Assembly: GCA_938021675.1 (NCBI GenBank) | Contig: CALIFY010000018.1 | Location: forward strand, 1-64,000 | Length of the DNA stretch: 64,000 nucleotides | Direction of reading: 5' to 3' | Source of the DNA: an uncultured Acidimicrobiales bacterium | GTDB taxonomy: Bacteria > Actinomycetota > Acidimicrobiia > Acidimicrobiales > SZUA-35 | The notes under the pieces: model-generated | What the model saw: only the letters and a program-made list of their open reading frames with translations | Told to the model about the DNA's origin: nothing | Database searches by the model: none | Translations under genes and position numbers: made by a program | Part shown: in pieces, positions 43,652 to 52,213 of the stretch | Layout of the letters: the number at the start of each line of letters is the position of its first letter | How positions within the stretch are numbered: position 1 is the stretch's first letter

Positions 43652-44596
43652 ATGACCGCATCGGCGAAAATACAAGTGCCCGACAATTCTCTGATGGCCG
43701 AGCTCCTGGGTGAGCGGGACGAAAACCTGCGGGAAGTCGAGAACGCCTTCGATGCCACTGTCCACGTCCGGGGAAACGAGATTTCGCTCGGAGGTCCCCA
43801 GGCGGTCGAGGCGGCGCAGGTCATCGAAGAACTGGTGGTGGTGCTCGAACGGGGCGAGTCGCTCAAACCGGCTGTGGTCCGCCGTTCGATCAACATGATC
43901 CGTGAGGATGAGCGCCCGTCCGAAGTGCTTACCGACCGGATTCTCACGACGTTTCGGGGTAAGCCGGTTCGCCCAAAGACCGCGGGGCAGAAACGCTACC
44001 TCGACGCTATCCGCTCCGACACCGTGACCTTTGGGGTCGGGCCGGCTGGAACCGGGAAGAGCTGGCTTGCCATCGCCTGCGCGGTTCGGGCGCTTCAAGC
44101 AAAACAAGTCGAACGAATCTTGCTGACCAGGCCGGCGGTTGAGGCCGGTGAACGACTCGGTTACCTTCCCGGCGACCTCATGTCGAAAGTCGACCCATAC
44201 CTTCGTCCGCTGTACGACGCGCTGCACGACATGGTCGGGGCGGAGCAGATGGCGAAACTGTTTGAACGCGACGTCGTCGAGGTGGCACCGCTGGCCTTCA
44301 TGCGGGGCCGCACCCTCAACGACAGTTTCATCATTCTCGACGAGGCTCAAAACACCACGCCGGAACAGATGATGATGTTCCTGACCCGGATCGGCTTCAA
44401 TTCGCAGGCGGTCATTACCGGTGACCAAACGCAGGTTGACGTGGCCGGTGACCGTAGTGGCCTTCATGGGCTCGAAAAGATCCTCGTCGATATCGACGGA
44501 TTGAGCTTCGTCCGATTGTCATCGGCCGATGTGGTTCGTCACCGGATCGTTCAGGACATCGTCGATGCCTACGCTAAACGTGATCTGCAGCGATAG
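43652..44596 (+). CDS. phoH: PhoH-like ATPase (YbeZ)
   Basis: This 314-aa protein has a KH-like N-terminal region (NAFDATVHVRGNEISLGG) and a RecA-like ATPase with Walker A GPAGTGKSWLA, the PhoH segments TRPAVEAGERLGYLPGDL, Walker B FIILDEAQNTT, and ITGDQTQVD. PhoH/YbeZ works with YbeY in ribosome maturation, and ybeY follows 44 bases downstream, which supports that pairing. AGGTGG precedes the ATG at 43652; three upstream codons are not needed. Confidence 0.95.
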   Translation: MTASAKIQVPDNSLMAELLGERDENLREVENAFDATVHVRGNEISLGGPQAVEAAQVIEELVVVLERGESLKPAVVRRSINMIREDERPSEVLTDRILTTFRGKPVRPKTAGQKRYLDAIRSDTVTFGVGPAGTGKSWLAIACAVRALQAKQVERILLTRPAVEAGERLGYLPGDLMSKVDPYLRPLYDALHDMVGAEQMAKLFERDVVEVAPLAFMRGRTLNDSFIILDEAQNTTPEQMMMFLTRIGFNSQAVITGDQTQVDVAGDRSGLHGLEKILVDIDGLSFVRLSSADVVRHRIVQDIVDAYAKRDLQR

Positions 44597-44640
44597 CTTT
44601 CGATGACCCGCTGACGATGATCGGCTGAAGCAGTAACCCG

Positions 44641-45123
44641 ATGACCAACGAACCTCCGACTACGCCACGGGCTTCGCTAGACGTCCACGGTTTTGACCGG
44701 ACCGTCGACGGTGTAACCAATCTCGACCATTGGTCATCGGTTGCATCCACGACGCTAAAGAACGAGGGGATTTCCGATGGTCGCCTCGACGTCATCTTCG
44801 TCGAAGTCGATGAGATGGCGACACTGAACCAAACCCACATGGGCCATTCCGGTCCGACCGATGTCTTGGCGTTCCCACTAGACGGCCCACAAGATCCCTC
44901 TCCTCGCCACCTCGGTGATGTCGTCGTTTGCCCGGCAATCGCCGCCGCCCAGGCACCAGATCATTGTGGGAGCGAAGACGCCGAACTCACATTGCTTATC
45001 GTTCATGGCGTGCTCCATGTGCTCGGGCACGACCACGCCGAGCCCGAGCAAACGACGGTCATGCGCCGCCGAGAGATGGTTCATCTGGCCGGGTTCGGTT
45101 TCGAGCATCCGGAGCCGGTATGA
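44641..45123 (+). CDS. ybeY: Endoribonuclease YbeY
   Basis: This 160-aa protein carries the metal-binding motif HGVLHVLGHDH (family pattern HGxLHLxGxDH) and the earlier segment NQTHMGHSGPTDVLAFP, which varies the usual LNxxYRxKDxPTDVLSFP. It acts in 16S rRNA 3'-end processing and ribosome quality control. The stop overlaps the ATG of the CNNM gene (ATGA). Confidence 0.95.
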   Translation: MTNEPPTTPRASLDVHGFDRTVDGVTNLDHWSSVASTTLKNEGISDGRLDVIFVEVDEMATLNQTHMGHSGPTDVLAFPLDGPQDPSPRHLGDVVVCPAIAAAQAPDHCGSEDAELTLLIVHGVLHVLGHDHAEPEQTTVMRRREMVHLAGFGFEHPEPV

Positions 45124-46433
45124 CCAGCGCCATCGTCGCCGTAGCCTTTCGGGCTACCGACGGATACGCGTTGCTCGCCATTCCCATGTTGTTATTGCTT
45201 GCCGTTGTTCTCGTGGCGGCGGAGGAAGCACTGGCGCGGTTTAGTTTGGTTCGAGCGGAGTCATTGGCTGTCGAACAGCCCCGACGAGCCGCTCGTCTGG
45301 CTCGTCTCCTGGTCGAACCAGAGTTGACGCGGAACCCACTGCGGTTGCTGATTATCGGATGTCAGGCTCTCGCCACCATCTTGGCTGCGCTCCTGTCGTT
45401 TCGGTTTTTTGCTTGGCCGGCGGCGAGCGTCTGCGTCGTCTTCGCCGTGGCGGTCGTGTTCGTTGCTGAGGCCGTCCCGCGTACGCTCGCCATCCTCCAT
45501 ACCGAACGGGTGGCGCTGGCGGTGGCCGGGCCGGTCGGCATGCTGATTCGCCTCGCCCCGATCCGGCTGGTGGCCCGCCTGCTGATCGGGGTAACCAACG
45601 TGATCGTTCCCGGTAGGGGCCTTCGGCAGGGGCCGTTCTCTACCCCAGAGGAACTGATCGCCTTGGCCGACGCAGCCGTGGAAGACGAGGTCATCGAGAA
45701 AACCGAGCGCGACATCATCGAGTCGGCCATCGAGTTTCGGGACACGATCGTTCGTGAAGTTATGGTGCCGCGAACCGATATGACGACAGTCGATCGAGCC
45801 ATGTCGGTTTCCGAAGCGCTCGAGATTACCTCGGCTGCGGGATTCTCCAGGGTTCCGGCCGTCGGCCACAGCGTCGACGACGTTGTTGGCTTGGTGTACG
45901 TAAAGGACTTGATTCGGGTTGAACTCGACGGACGGGCCGATCTGCAGGTCGAGGAACTGCTCAGACCATCGCAGTTTGTTCCAGAGTCCAAAAAGGTGGC
46001 TGACCTGCTGCGAGAGATGCAGCGAGACACATTCCACATGGCCGTGGCCGTCGATGAATACGGCGGCATTGCAGGCCTTGTGACGCTTGAAGACCTTATC
46101 GAAGAACTCGTCGGGGAGATTGTCGACGAGTACGACAAGGAAGAGCCGATGGTCGAGCGGCTCTATGACGGCACGCTTCGAGTCGATGCCCGAATTCTTA
46201 TCGATGAGCTGAATGATCTGGGGGCTATGAACCTACCGGAGGGGGACTGGGATACGGTTGGCGGCCTAGTCTTTGACGTGTTCGGACGCGTTCCGACCGT
46301 CGGTGACGAGTGTGCGGTCGACGGGCACCGTCTACGGGTTGAACGACTTCAAGGGCGAAGGATTACTCGGGTTCTGATCAGTCAGCTCCAACCTGAGCCG
46401 GTAGTACTTGAGGAGGCCAACCATGAGCGATGA
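45120..46433 (+). CDS. CNNM/CorC-family membrane protein with CBS domains
   Basis: This 437-aa protein has a CNNM (DUF21) membrane domain of about four helices, a CBS pair (IVREVMVPRTDMTTVDRA to VVGLVYVKDLI, then VDEYGGIAGLVTLEDLIEEL), and the C-terminal CorC/HlyC domain (LPEGDWDTVGGLVFDVFGRV). Relatives are magnesium transporters or efflux regulators. The start at 45120 overlaps the ybeY stop; the longer frame inside ybeY is a shadow. It ends inside the era ribosome-binding site region, overlapping era by 11 bp. Confidence 0.93.
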   Translation: MTSAIVAVAFRATDGYALLAIPMLLLLAVVLVAAEEALARFSLVRAESLAVEQPRRAARLARLLVEPELTRNPLRLLIIGCQALATILAALLSFRFFAWPAASVCVVFAVAVVFVAEAVPRTLAILHTERVALAVAGPVGMLIRLAPIRLVARLLIGVTNVIVPGRGLRQGPFSTPEELIALADAAVEDEVIEKTERDIIESAIEFRDTIVREVMVPRTDMTTVDRAMSVSEALEITSAAGFSRVPAVGHSVDDVVGLVYVKDLIRVELDGRADLQVEELLRPSQFVPESKKVADLLREMQRDTFHMAVAVDEYGGIAGLVTLEDLIEELVGEIVDEYDKEEPMVERLYDGTLRVDARILIDELNDLGAMNLPEGDWDTVGGLVFDVFGRVPTVGDECAVDGHRLRVERLQGRRITRVLISQLQPEPVVLEEANHER

Positions 46434-47310
46434 ACCAAACAACGAGGGCGGCGTCGGCGAACTCGACGGGTTCCGGTCGGGGTTCGTGGCACTCGTCGGG
46501 CGACCGAATGTCGGGAAGTCGACCCTATTGAACCAAGTGCTCGACACCAAAGTGACCATCGTGTCAAACAAGGCGCAAACGACTCGCCATCAGATTCGAG
46601 GGGTCTTGACCGGCGCCGACCACCAGATCGTGTTCGTCGACACGCCGGGGATTTCCAAGCCGCGCACCGCCCTCGGTGACAAGCTGAACGAGACGGCCGA
46701 CGCCGCTCGTCGAGACGTCGACCTGGTGTGTTTTGTCGTCGACGCCCATTCAGGCTTTGGCCGCGGGGATAGGTTCCTCGCCGAGCGTCTCGATCCGGCG
46801 AACACCATCGTGGTGCTCAACAAGATCGATGGGCTTGGCGCCGAGCGGGTGATGGCGGAGCTTTCGGCCGCATCCGAGCTTGGGTTTGCCGACTATTTTC
46901 CGGTGTCGGCTTTTACCGGGAAAGGAGTCGGCCCGTTGGTCGACCATTTGGCCGGTCTGATGCCCCCCGGCCCCCGCTGGTATCCGGCCGATGTGGTCAC
47001 CGACATGCCCGACCAGTTCACGACCGCTGAGCTGGTGCGGGAGCAGCTACTTCACGTTCTCCACGATGAGTTACCGCATTCGGTAGCCACTCGGGTTGTC
47101 GAATGGGAGTGGCCGAGGGTTCGGGTAGAGATTCTCGTCGAGCGCGACTCCCAAAAAGGAATCGTAATCGGCAAGGGTGGCACGGTACTCAAAGAGGTCG
47201 GTACTCGTGTACGTCGCCAGCTTCCCGACGGGGCATTCGTTGAGCTTGTGGTCAACGTCGATAAGAACTGGCAGCAAGATCGTCGGGCCATCGAGCGTCT
47301 CGGTTACTGA
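46423..47310 (+). CDS. era: GTPase Era
   Basis: This 295-aa protein has the G domain (GRPNVGKST, the switch II motif DTPGI, NKID) and a C-terminal KH domain with the family sequence RDSQKGIVIGKGGTVLKEVG. It binds 16S rRNA near the 3' end during small-subunit maturation, in line with ybeY and phoH upstream. AGGAGG lies seven bases before the ATG at 46423. The gene ends convergent with dinG, overlapping it by seven bases. Confidence 0.97.
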   Translation: MSDEPNNEGGVGELDGFRSGFVALVGRPNVGKSTLLNQVLDTKVTIVSNKAQTTRHQIRGVLTGADHQIVFVDTPGISKPRTALGDKLNETADAARRDVDLVCFVVDAHSGFGRGDRFLAERLDPANTIVVLNKIDGLGAERVMAELSAASELGFADYFPVSAFTGKGVGPLVDHLAGLMPPGPRWYPADVVTDMPDQFTTAELVREQLLHVLHDELPHSVATRVVEWEWPRVRVEILVERDSQKGIVIGKGGTVLKEVGTRVRRQLPDGAFVELVVNVDKNWQQDRRAIERLGY

Positions 47311-49184
47311 TCCTTTGCATCGAGGTCGCGCAGAAACGCCGCGACCTCTTCGCGATCCTTGGTCCGCTTGAACGGCGGGAGGGCGTTGATCAGATCCCAG
47401 CGGTATGCCCGGTTGGTCGCCAGTCGGCTGTCGAGAACGGCTACGACACCCCGATCGTTGCCCCGACGGATGAGCCGACCGGCGGCTTGGGCCAGCAGCG
47501 TTTGAGCACGGGGGAGGTCGACGGTGCGGAACGCCGCCGATCCGGCCCTGTCCCGTCTGGCCTGGAGTACCGGTTCATCTGGTCGAGGAAAGGGGAGGCG
47601 ATCGATGGTGACCAGCGTGAGCGTTGAGCCCGGGAGGTCGATGCCTTGCCAAAATGACATTGTGGCCAAAAGGACCGTTCGGGGTTCGGACCGGAAGCGG
47701 TCGAGCAACACCGATTTTGGGGACTCGCCCTGCACGAGCACCGGAAGGTCGAGTTCGCTGCCAAACCGCTCAGCGGCCTCGGTCATGGCGCCGTAACTGG
47801 TGAATAGACAAAGGGTTCTGCCGCCGGCGGCGTTGGCCAGCTCGATGATTTCGTCCTGGACGGCAGTGCGGTAGGTCTCGTGCTTCGGCGGTGGCAGATC
47901 CGTTGGGCAATACAGGAGCCCGAGTTCCTCGTAAGGAAACGGCGATCCGACCCTCTCGATGGCGTTGCCGGAGCCGAGTCCGAGCTGGTCGATGATCCCG
48001 TCGGCCAACGTGGCGCTGGTCATTACCACCGCCCGGTCAGCGAACAAGTTGGTGTCCAACAGGTCTTCGAGCTCCAATGGGGTGCGCTTCAATACCGGGC
48101 CGTTCGGTGTGCCGTCAACCCAGAGAACATCGGTGTCGTCCGCTTCGAGTACGGCGTCGATATCGGCGATCGTTCTGGTTGCAGCCAACATGGTTCGCTC
48201 GATCCGAGCCGCGGCGTCGCTGCCCTCGGACGGATCCAGCTTGCGAAGAGCGGACACGACCTGTTCGCTGCGATCGCGAGCGTTGACCAGTGTGCTGACG
48301 GTGTCGGCAAACTCGTCGAGCGAGCGGCCGAGCCAGGGGCGCAGACGATCGTCGAGGTCGGCTCCGCTTTGATCCAGTTCGGCTGATATGTCTTCGTCTG
48401 TCAGTACCGCTCTGGTCCGCCGTCCGAGCGCTCGCAGCCGGCCGCCGGACAATTCCGTTCCGCAGGTCGCACCAAAGACCGCCGGAAGCTGGTGGGCTTC
48501 GTCGAACACCACCACCTCGTGCTCGGGAAGTAGCAGACCGCCGGACGCGATGTTGAGGCCGTAGTAGTGGTGGTTGGTGACGATCACATCGGCGGCGAGC
48601 GCACGTTGCCGCGCTCGTTCGGAGAAGCATCGATCGCCGGCCGGGCAGCGGGCTGCCCCCGGGCACTCGTCGGCCCCTACCGAGACCGCACTCCATACCT
48701 CGCCAGATGGAGCGGGATCAAGCTCTTCACGATCGCCGCTCTCCGTCGTCTCCGCCCATTCGCCGATGTCATCGAGATGATGATCGGGGTTGCGGCCACC
48801 GAGAAGTTGGAGTTGCTCAGTACGACCGGCACGGCCGAGTTCGTCGAGCCGCTGCTGGCAAAGGTAGTTTCGCCTACCTTTCAGAAGGGCAACCCGAACC
48901 TCGCGGCCGAGGGCCTTTGCCACCAGCGGTAGATCGGACTCGACGAGCTGGGACTGTAGGGCAATCGTTGCGGTGGCTACCACCGCGAGCCGGCCATCGG
49001 CTACCACTGGTGTGAGGTAGGCCAACGACTTGCCGGTACCGGTGCCGGCTTCGACCAGAACTGTCGAGTTGCCGGCGATGGCATCGGCGACGTGATCGGC
49101 CATATCTGCCTGACCAGCCCTGGCCTCCCCGCCGTTGGGAAGCGCTTGGGTGACCCTGCCCAACAGTTCACGAGTGATGACCAT
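47304..49184 (-). CDS. dinG: DinG/XPD-like Fe-S helicase
   Basis: This 626-aa superfamily 2 helicase has Walker A EAGTGTGKS (about residues 45-53), DEAH box VVFDEAHQLP, and a C-terminal motor domain ending in AAGRLIRRGNDRGVVAVLDS. Four cysteines in NYLCQQR and ECPGAARCPAGDRCF would hold the Fe-S cluster of XPD/DinG helicases. It unwinds DNA (including R-loops and G4) 5' to 3' in the family. The open frame continues upstream for 143 residues of improbable composition that overlap the gene at 49263; the ATG at 49184 is the real start. Confidence 0.92.
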   Translation of the reverse strand: MVITRELLGRVTQALPNGGEARAGQADMADHVADAIAGNSTVLVEAGTGTGKSLAYLTPVVADGRLAVVATATIALQSQLVESDLPLVAKALGREVRVALLKGRRNYLCQQRLDELGRAGRTEQLQLLGGRNPDHHLDDIGEWAETTESGDREELDPAPSGEVWSAVSVGADECPGAARCPAGDRCFSERARQRALAADVIVTNHHYYGLNIASGGLLLPEHEVVVFDEAHQLPAVFGATCGTELSGGRLRALGRRTRAVLTDEDISAELDQSGADLDDRLRPWLGRSLDEFADTVSTLVNARDRSEQVVSALRKLDPSEGSDAAARIERTMLAATRTIADIDAVLEADDTDVLWVDGTPNGPVLKRTPLELEDLLDTNLFADRAVVMTSATLADGIIDQLGLGSGNAIERVGSPFPYEELGLLYCPTDLPPPKHETYRTAVQDEIIELANAAGGRTLCLFTSYGAMTEAAERFGSELDLPVLVQGESPKSVLLDRFRSEPRTVLLATMSFWQGIDLPGSTLTLVTIDRLPFPRPDEPVLQARRDRAGSAAFRTVDLPRAQTLLAQAAGRLIRRGNDRGVVAVLDSRLATNRAYRWDLINALPPFKRTKDREEVAAFLRDLDAKDQ

Positions 49185-49262
49185 CGTGGCAAGGGTAGGC
49201 ACTACAATCGCCGCCACGGCGGAATAGCGGTTGCCTGTTCCCGTGGACAGGGCAGTACGGAC

Positions 49263-50549
49263 ATGGCGCAAGAACCCATCGAACAATCGATTTCGGGCTC
49301 GAAACAACGGGACCGTACCGGCGCGGATCGGTCGTCGGCGGTCGACGACTTTGCCGGGCCCCTGGCCGAGCTTCTTTCGGTGTCGCCGGTCGCTGCCGCC
49401 GACGGGGCGGATGGGCTTGGGGATACTGGGAATGATGGCGACCGGCCGATCGAGGCGTCGGTCGACGGTAGGGCAGAGGTTGTGTTGCCGACTACCGGCC
49501 AACTCGGCGACGTCGAGGTTGTGAGCGGGATAACCGCCAATACACAGCTCGACGCCGGGGAATCGGTTCATGCAGACGAAGACGAGTCGGGGCGATGGAC
49601 CATTGTCGGTCACGATCCGGCACCGTTGGTTGCTGAGAACGTTCCGTTATCGCCAGCGCTGACCGATGATCCAGCGCTGACCGATAGTCCAGCGCTGACC
49701 GATAATGACGCCGAGGCTGCCCCGCAGCACCGTCCATCGGTTTTGGCGACGGCTGTCTCTGGTTTTCTGGATAGACGAGATTCATGGGCGATGGTTGTCG
49801 TTTGGGCGACCGCCGCGGTTGCCGTCTCTGGATTCGTCTTCGTCGGCCTGTCGGACGAGACACCACCTGTCGACGGCGGAGGCCAGACCCAAATTCGGAC
49901 CGAGGAAAACCCGAATGGACCAACCCTCAGCCCGGTGCCGACGTTCACGAACGACACATCGGCCTTGGCCCAGGGGGTGACCGGGGCCGACGACCAGGCG
50001 GCTGGCGGCGTGTTGCGTGAGTCGCAGGAGGGTCGCAGCGTCGTCGCCAGCGATGCCCAGAGTGTCGAGCCGTCCACGTCGACCGAGGGGTCGGCGGTCG
50101 GTACAGACCCCGGCGATCCACCAGGGGTTGAATCTACCGATGCCGATACGACGTCGACGTCGGCGCAATCGTCGACGAGTTTCGGGTCGTCGATTGTGGG
50201 ACCGGTCGGTGCCTCAACAACGGTTCGAGTGTTTCGTACGACGGGTGTAGGGATCACCGCGGAACCGCCGGAGACTCAGCCTCCGACCACACGACCACCG
50301 AGGATTCAACCACCGGCCACGACTCAGCCTCCGGTGACGCAGCCTCCGACCACTGAGCCTCCGGTGACGCAGCCTCCCGCCACTGAGCCTCCGGTGACGC
50401 AGCCTCCGACTACTGAACCGTCGACTACTGAACCGTCGACTACTGAACCGTCGACTACTGAACCGTCGACAACGGATCCCGAGTCGACGTCGACGACCAC
50501 CGCAGAGACGACCACGACGATTCACGGTCCGAGCGGCAATCCTTCGTGA
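49263..50549 (+). CDS. Single-pass membrane protein with repetitive Pro/Thr-rich tail
   Basis: This protein of about 428 aa has a cytoplasmic N-terminal part of about 175 residues that is rich in Asp, Ser and Pro and contains three PALTD repeats. One membrane helix follows (WAMVVVWATAAVAVSGFVFVG). The outer part of about 230 residues ends in a Thr/Pro-rich stalk of TQPP, TEPP and TEPS units encoded by perfect tandem repeats. No folded outer domain is visible. The design parallels the protein at 20116-21192. It is divergent from dinG and 58 bases before uppS. The function is unknown. Confidence 0.7.
   Translation: MAQEPIEQSISGSKQRDRTGADRSSAVDDFAGPLAELLSVSPVAAADGADGLGDTGNDGDRPIEASVDGRAEVVLPTTGQLGDVEVVSGITANTQLDAGESVHADEDESGRWTIVGHDPAPLVAENVPLSPALTDDPALTDSPALTDNDAEAAPQHRPSVLATAVSGFLDRRDSWAMVVVWATAAVAVSGFVFVGLSDETPPVDGGGQTQIRTEENPNGPTLSPVPTFTNDTSALAQGVTGADDQAAGGVLRESQEGRSVVASDAQSVEPSTSTEGSAVGTDPGDPPGVESTDADTTSTSAQSSTSFGSSIVGPVGASTTVRVFRTTGVGITAEPPETQPPTTRPPRIQPPATTQPPVTQPPTTEPPVTQPPATEPPVTQPPTTEPSTTEPSTTEPSTTEPSTTDPESTSTTTAETTTTIHGPSGNPS
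49653..49706 (+). repeat. 18-bp tandem repeat (three copies)
   Basis: CCAGCGCTGACCGATGAT is repeated three times with changes only in the last three bases. It encodes PALTDD, PALTDS and PALTDN in the cytoplasmic part of the membrane protein. Confidence 0.9.
50325..50468 (+). repeat. Nested minisatellite encoding the Pro/Thr stalk
   Basis: A 30-bp unit built from CAGCCTCC and ACTGAGCCTCC blocks is present twice plus partial copies (50325-50408). It is followed by four exact copies of a 15-bp unit ACTACTGAACCGTCG (50409-50468). All units are multiples of three, so copy-number change would alter stalk length without breaking the frame. Confidence 0.92.
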
Positions 50550-50607
50550 CGACAGCTGATGCCAGACAGGTCGTTGGAGAAGGGCGCGTGCGAGTACGGT
50601 TTGAGCG

Positions 50608-51327
50608 ATGACTACCACCGGGCTCGATCCAGCGCGTCTTCCAACTCATATCGCCTGCGTGATGGATGGCAACGGCCGTTGGGCCGAGCAACGAGGTTTG
50701 AAGCGAACCGATGGCCACGCTGCAGGGGAGGAGGCACTCCTTGACGCCATCGAAGGAGCGTTGGAACTCGGGGTCGATTGGCTGACGGTCTACGCCTTCT
50801 CCACCGAGAACTGGCGACGGCCGACCGATGAGGTGCGGTTCCTCATGCGCTTCAACGAGAACCTTCTCCTCAGGCGTAGGGATGAGCTTCACGACCGTGG
50901 CGTGCGTATCCGCTTTATCGGCCGGAGAGATTGGCGGGTGCCAAAGCGCCTGCTCCGTCGGATGGACGAGTCGGTCGAGTTGACCGCCGGGAACCGCACG
51001 TTGACGGTCACGATTGCGTTCAACTACGGGGCTCAGGCCGAGCTCGTCGATGCCATTCGCCAACTTGTGACCTCGGGAGTTGATCCGGCCGACATCTACG
51101 AGGCCCTCGTCGGCAAGTACCTGTACGACCCAGAAATGCCGGCCGTAGACCTCTGGATCCGGACCTCGGGCGAATACCGGCTTTCGAATTTCCTGATTTG
51201 GCAATCTGCGTACGCAGAAATGGTGTTCGTCGATGCGTTCTGGCCGGACTTTCGCCGCGGTCATCTCCGAGACGCCATCGTCGAATACCAACGACGCAGC
51301 CGCCGCTTCGGCGGGCTAAGCGACTAG
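50608..51327 (+). CDS. uppS: Isoprenyl transferase (undecaprenyl diphosphate synthase type)
   Basis: This 239-aa cis-prenyltransferase has the pyrophosphate-binding IACVMDGNGRWAEQRGL, TVYAFSTENWRRP, and the late RTSGEYRLSNFLIWQSAY motif that binds the second substrate. It makes the polyprenyl carrier lipid for cell-wall synthesis. recO follows, as is common in actinobacteria. Confidence 0.96.
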   Translation: MTTTGLDPARLPTHIACVMDGNGRWAEQRGLKRTDGHAAGEEALLDAIEGALELGVDWLTVYAFSTENWRRPTDEVRFLMRFNENLLLRRRDELHDRGVRIRFIGRRDWRVPKRLLRRMDESVELTAGNRTLTVTIAFNYGAQAELVDAIRQLVTSGVDPADIYEALVGKYLYDPEMPAVDLWIRTSGEYRLSNFLIWQSAYAEMVFVDAFWPDFRRGHLRDAIVEYQRRSRRFGGLSD

Positions 51328-51351
51328 TACGGCCTCGGAAGAGATAGCCCT

Positions 51352-52077
51352 ATGGCCCTCTACCGCGACGAAGGAGTTGTTCTCCGCAGTTACAAGCTCG
51401 GCGAGGCCGATCGGATCGTCGTGTGTTTTACTCGCGGCCGCGGCAAGGTTCGGGCCGTAGCAAAGGGTGTGAGAAGAACCAGAAGCAAGTTCGGCTCGAG
51501 ACTTGAGCCTGGTTCCATTGTCGACCTCCAACTGTATGAAGGGCGCAACCTGGACATCATCACCCAAGCCGAGCGGGTGACCGCGTTGACCAATCTCCGG
51601 GCTGACCTCGACCGGTACGGCCGGGCCGCGTTGTTGTTGGAGATCGTCGACGCCACCGTCGAAGATGGGGAAGCAAACCCCGCGCTCTACAAGACGCTCA
51701 CCGGCGCCCTCATCGAGTTGGAGCGGGCTGGAAATCCGCTCGTGGTGCCGGCCTTTGTTGCCAAGTTTCTCGTGTTGGAAGGCGTCCAGCCGCTGGTTGA
51801 TGCCTGCGTGCGGTGTGGTTCGTCAGCCGACTTGGTGGCCATCCAGATTCATGAGGGCGGTGTGCTCTGTCGAGACCACCGAGGCGGCGAGGCCATTAGC
51901 GAAGCGGCTCGGATCGCGTTGGGTCTCGTGTTCGATGGCCGGGTTCGGCACGTGCTCGACACCACGCCTCCCGAGGTAGCCCAGGAGTTAGAAACGCTCG
52001 CCGCCCGCCTGGTCGAACAACACACCGAACGCCGGCTACGGTCATCGTCAGTTCTCTACGAGCAGCTCCAGAATTAG
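51352..52077 (+). CDS. recO: DNA repair protein RecO
   Basis: This 241-aa protein has an N-terminal OB fold (YRDEGVVLRSYKLGEADRIV and FTRGRGKVRAVAKGVRRTRS), a helical middle, and a zinc site (CVRCGS with a later CRDH). It loads RecA with RecR at gaps. The N-terminal pattern and the cysteines are diagnostic. It lies in the uppS-recO-glyS order. Confidence 0.95.
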   Translation: MALYRDEGVVLRSYKLGEADRIVVCFTRGRGKVRAVAKGVRRTRSKFGSRLEPGSIVDLQLYEGRNLDIITQAERVTALTNLRADLDRYGRAALLLEIVDATVEDGEANPALYKTLTGALIELERAGNPLVVPAFVAKFLVLEGVQPLVDACVRCGSSADLVAIQIHEGGVLCRDHRGGEAISEAARIALGLVFDGRVRHVLDTTPPEVAQELETLAARLVEQHTERRLRSSSVLYEQLQN

Positions 52078-52213
52078 GCCGGACCACGCCGGGCCAGCCG
52101 TTACGCTGACTGCCACGACTAACGGGCCGCCTGAGTTGGCCTGGCAGGATGAATCGCCCGGCGGCGCAATGTCGTCCGCAGAATGCCCTCGTATGGGCGA
52201 AAGGGATACGAAG

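Noticed and set aside
49185-49613. N-terminal extension of the DinG-like helicase
   Set aside because: The 143 extra residues have random, Arg/Pro-rich composition and overlap the start of the divergent membrane-protein gene. The helicase fold begins at the ATG at 49184.
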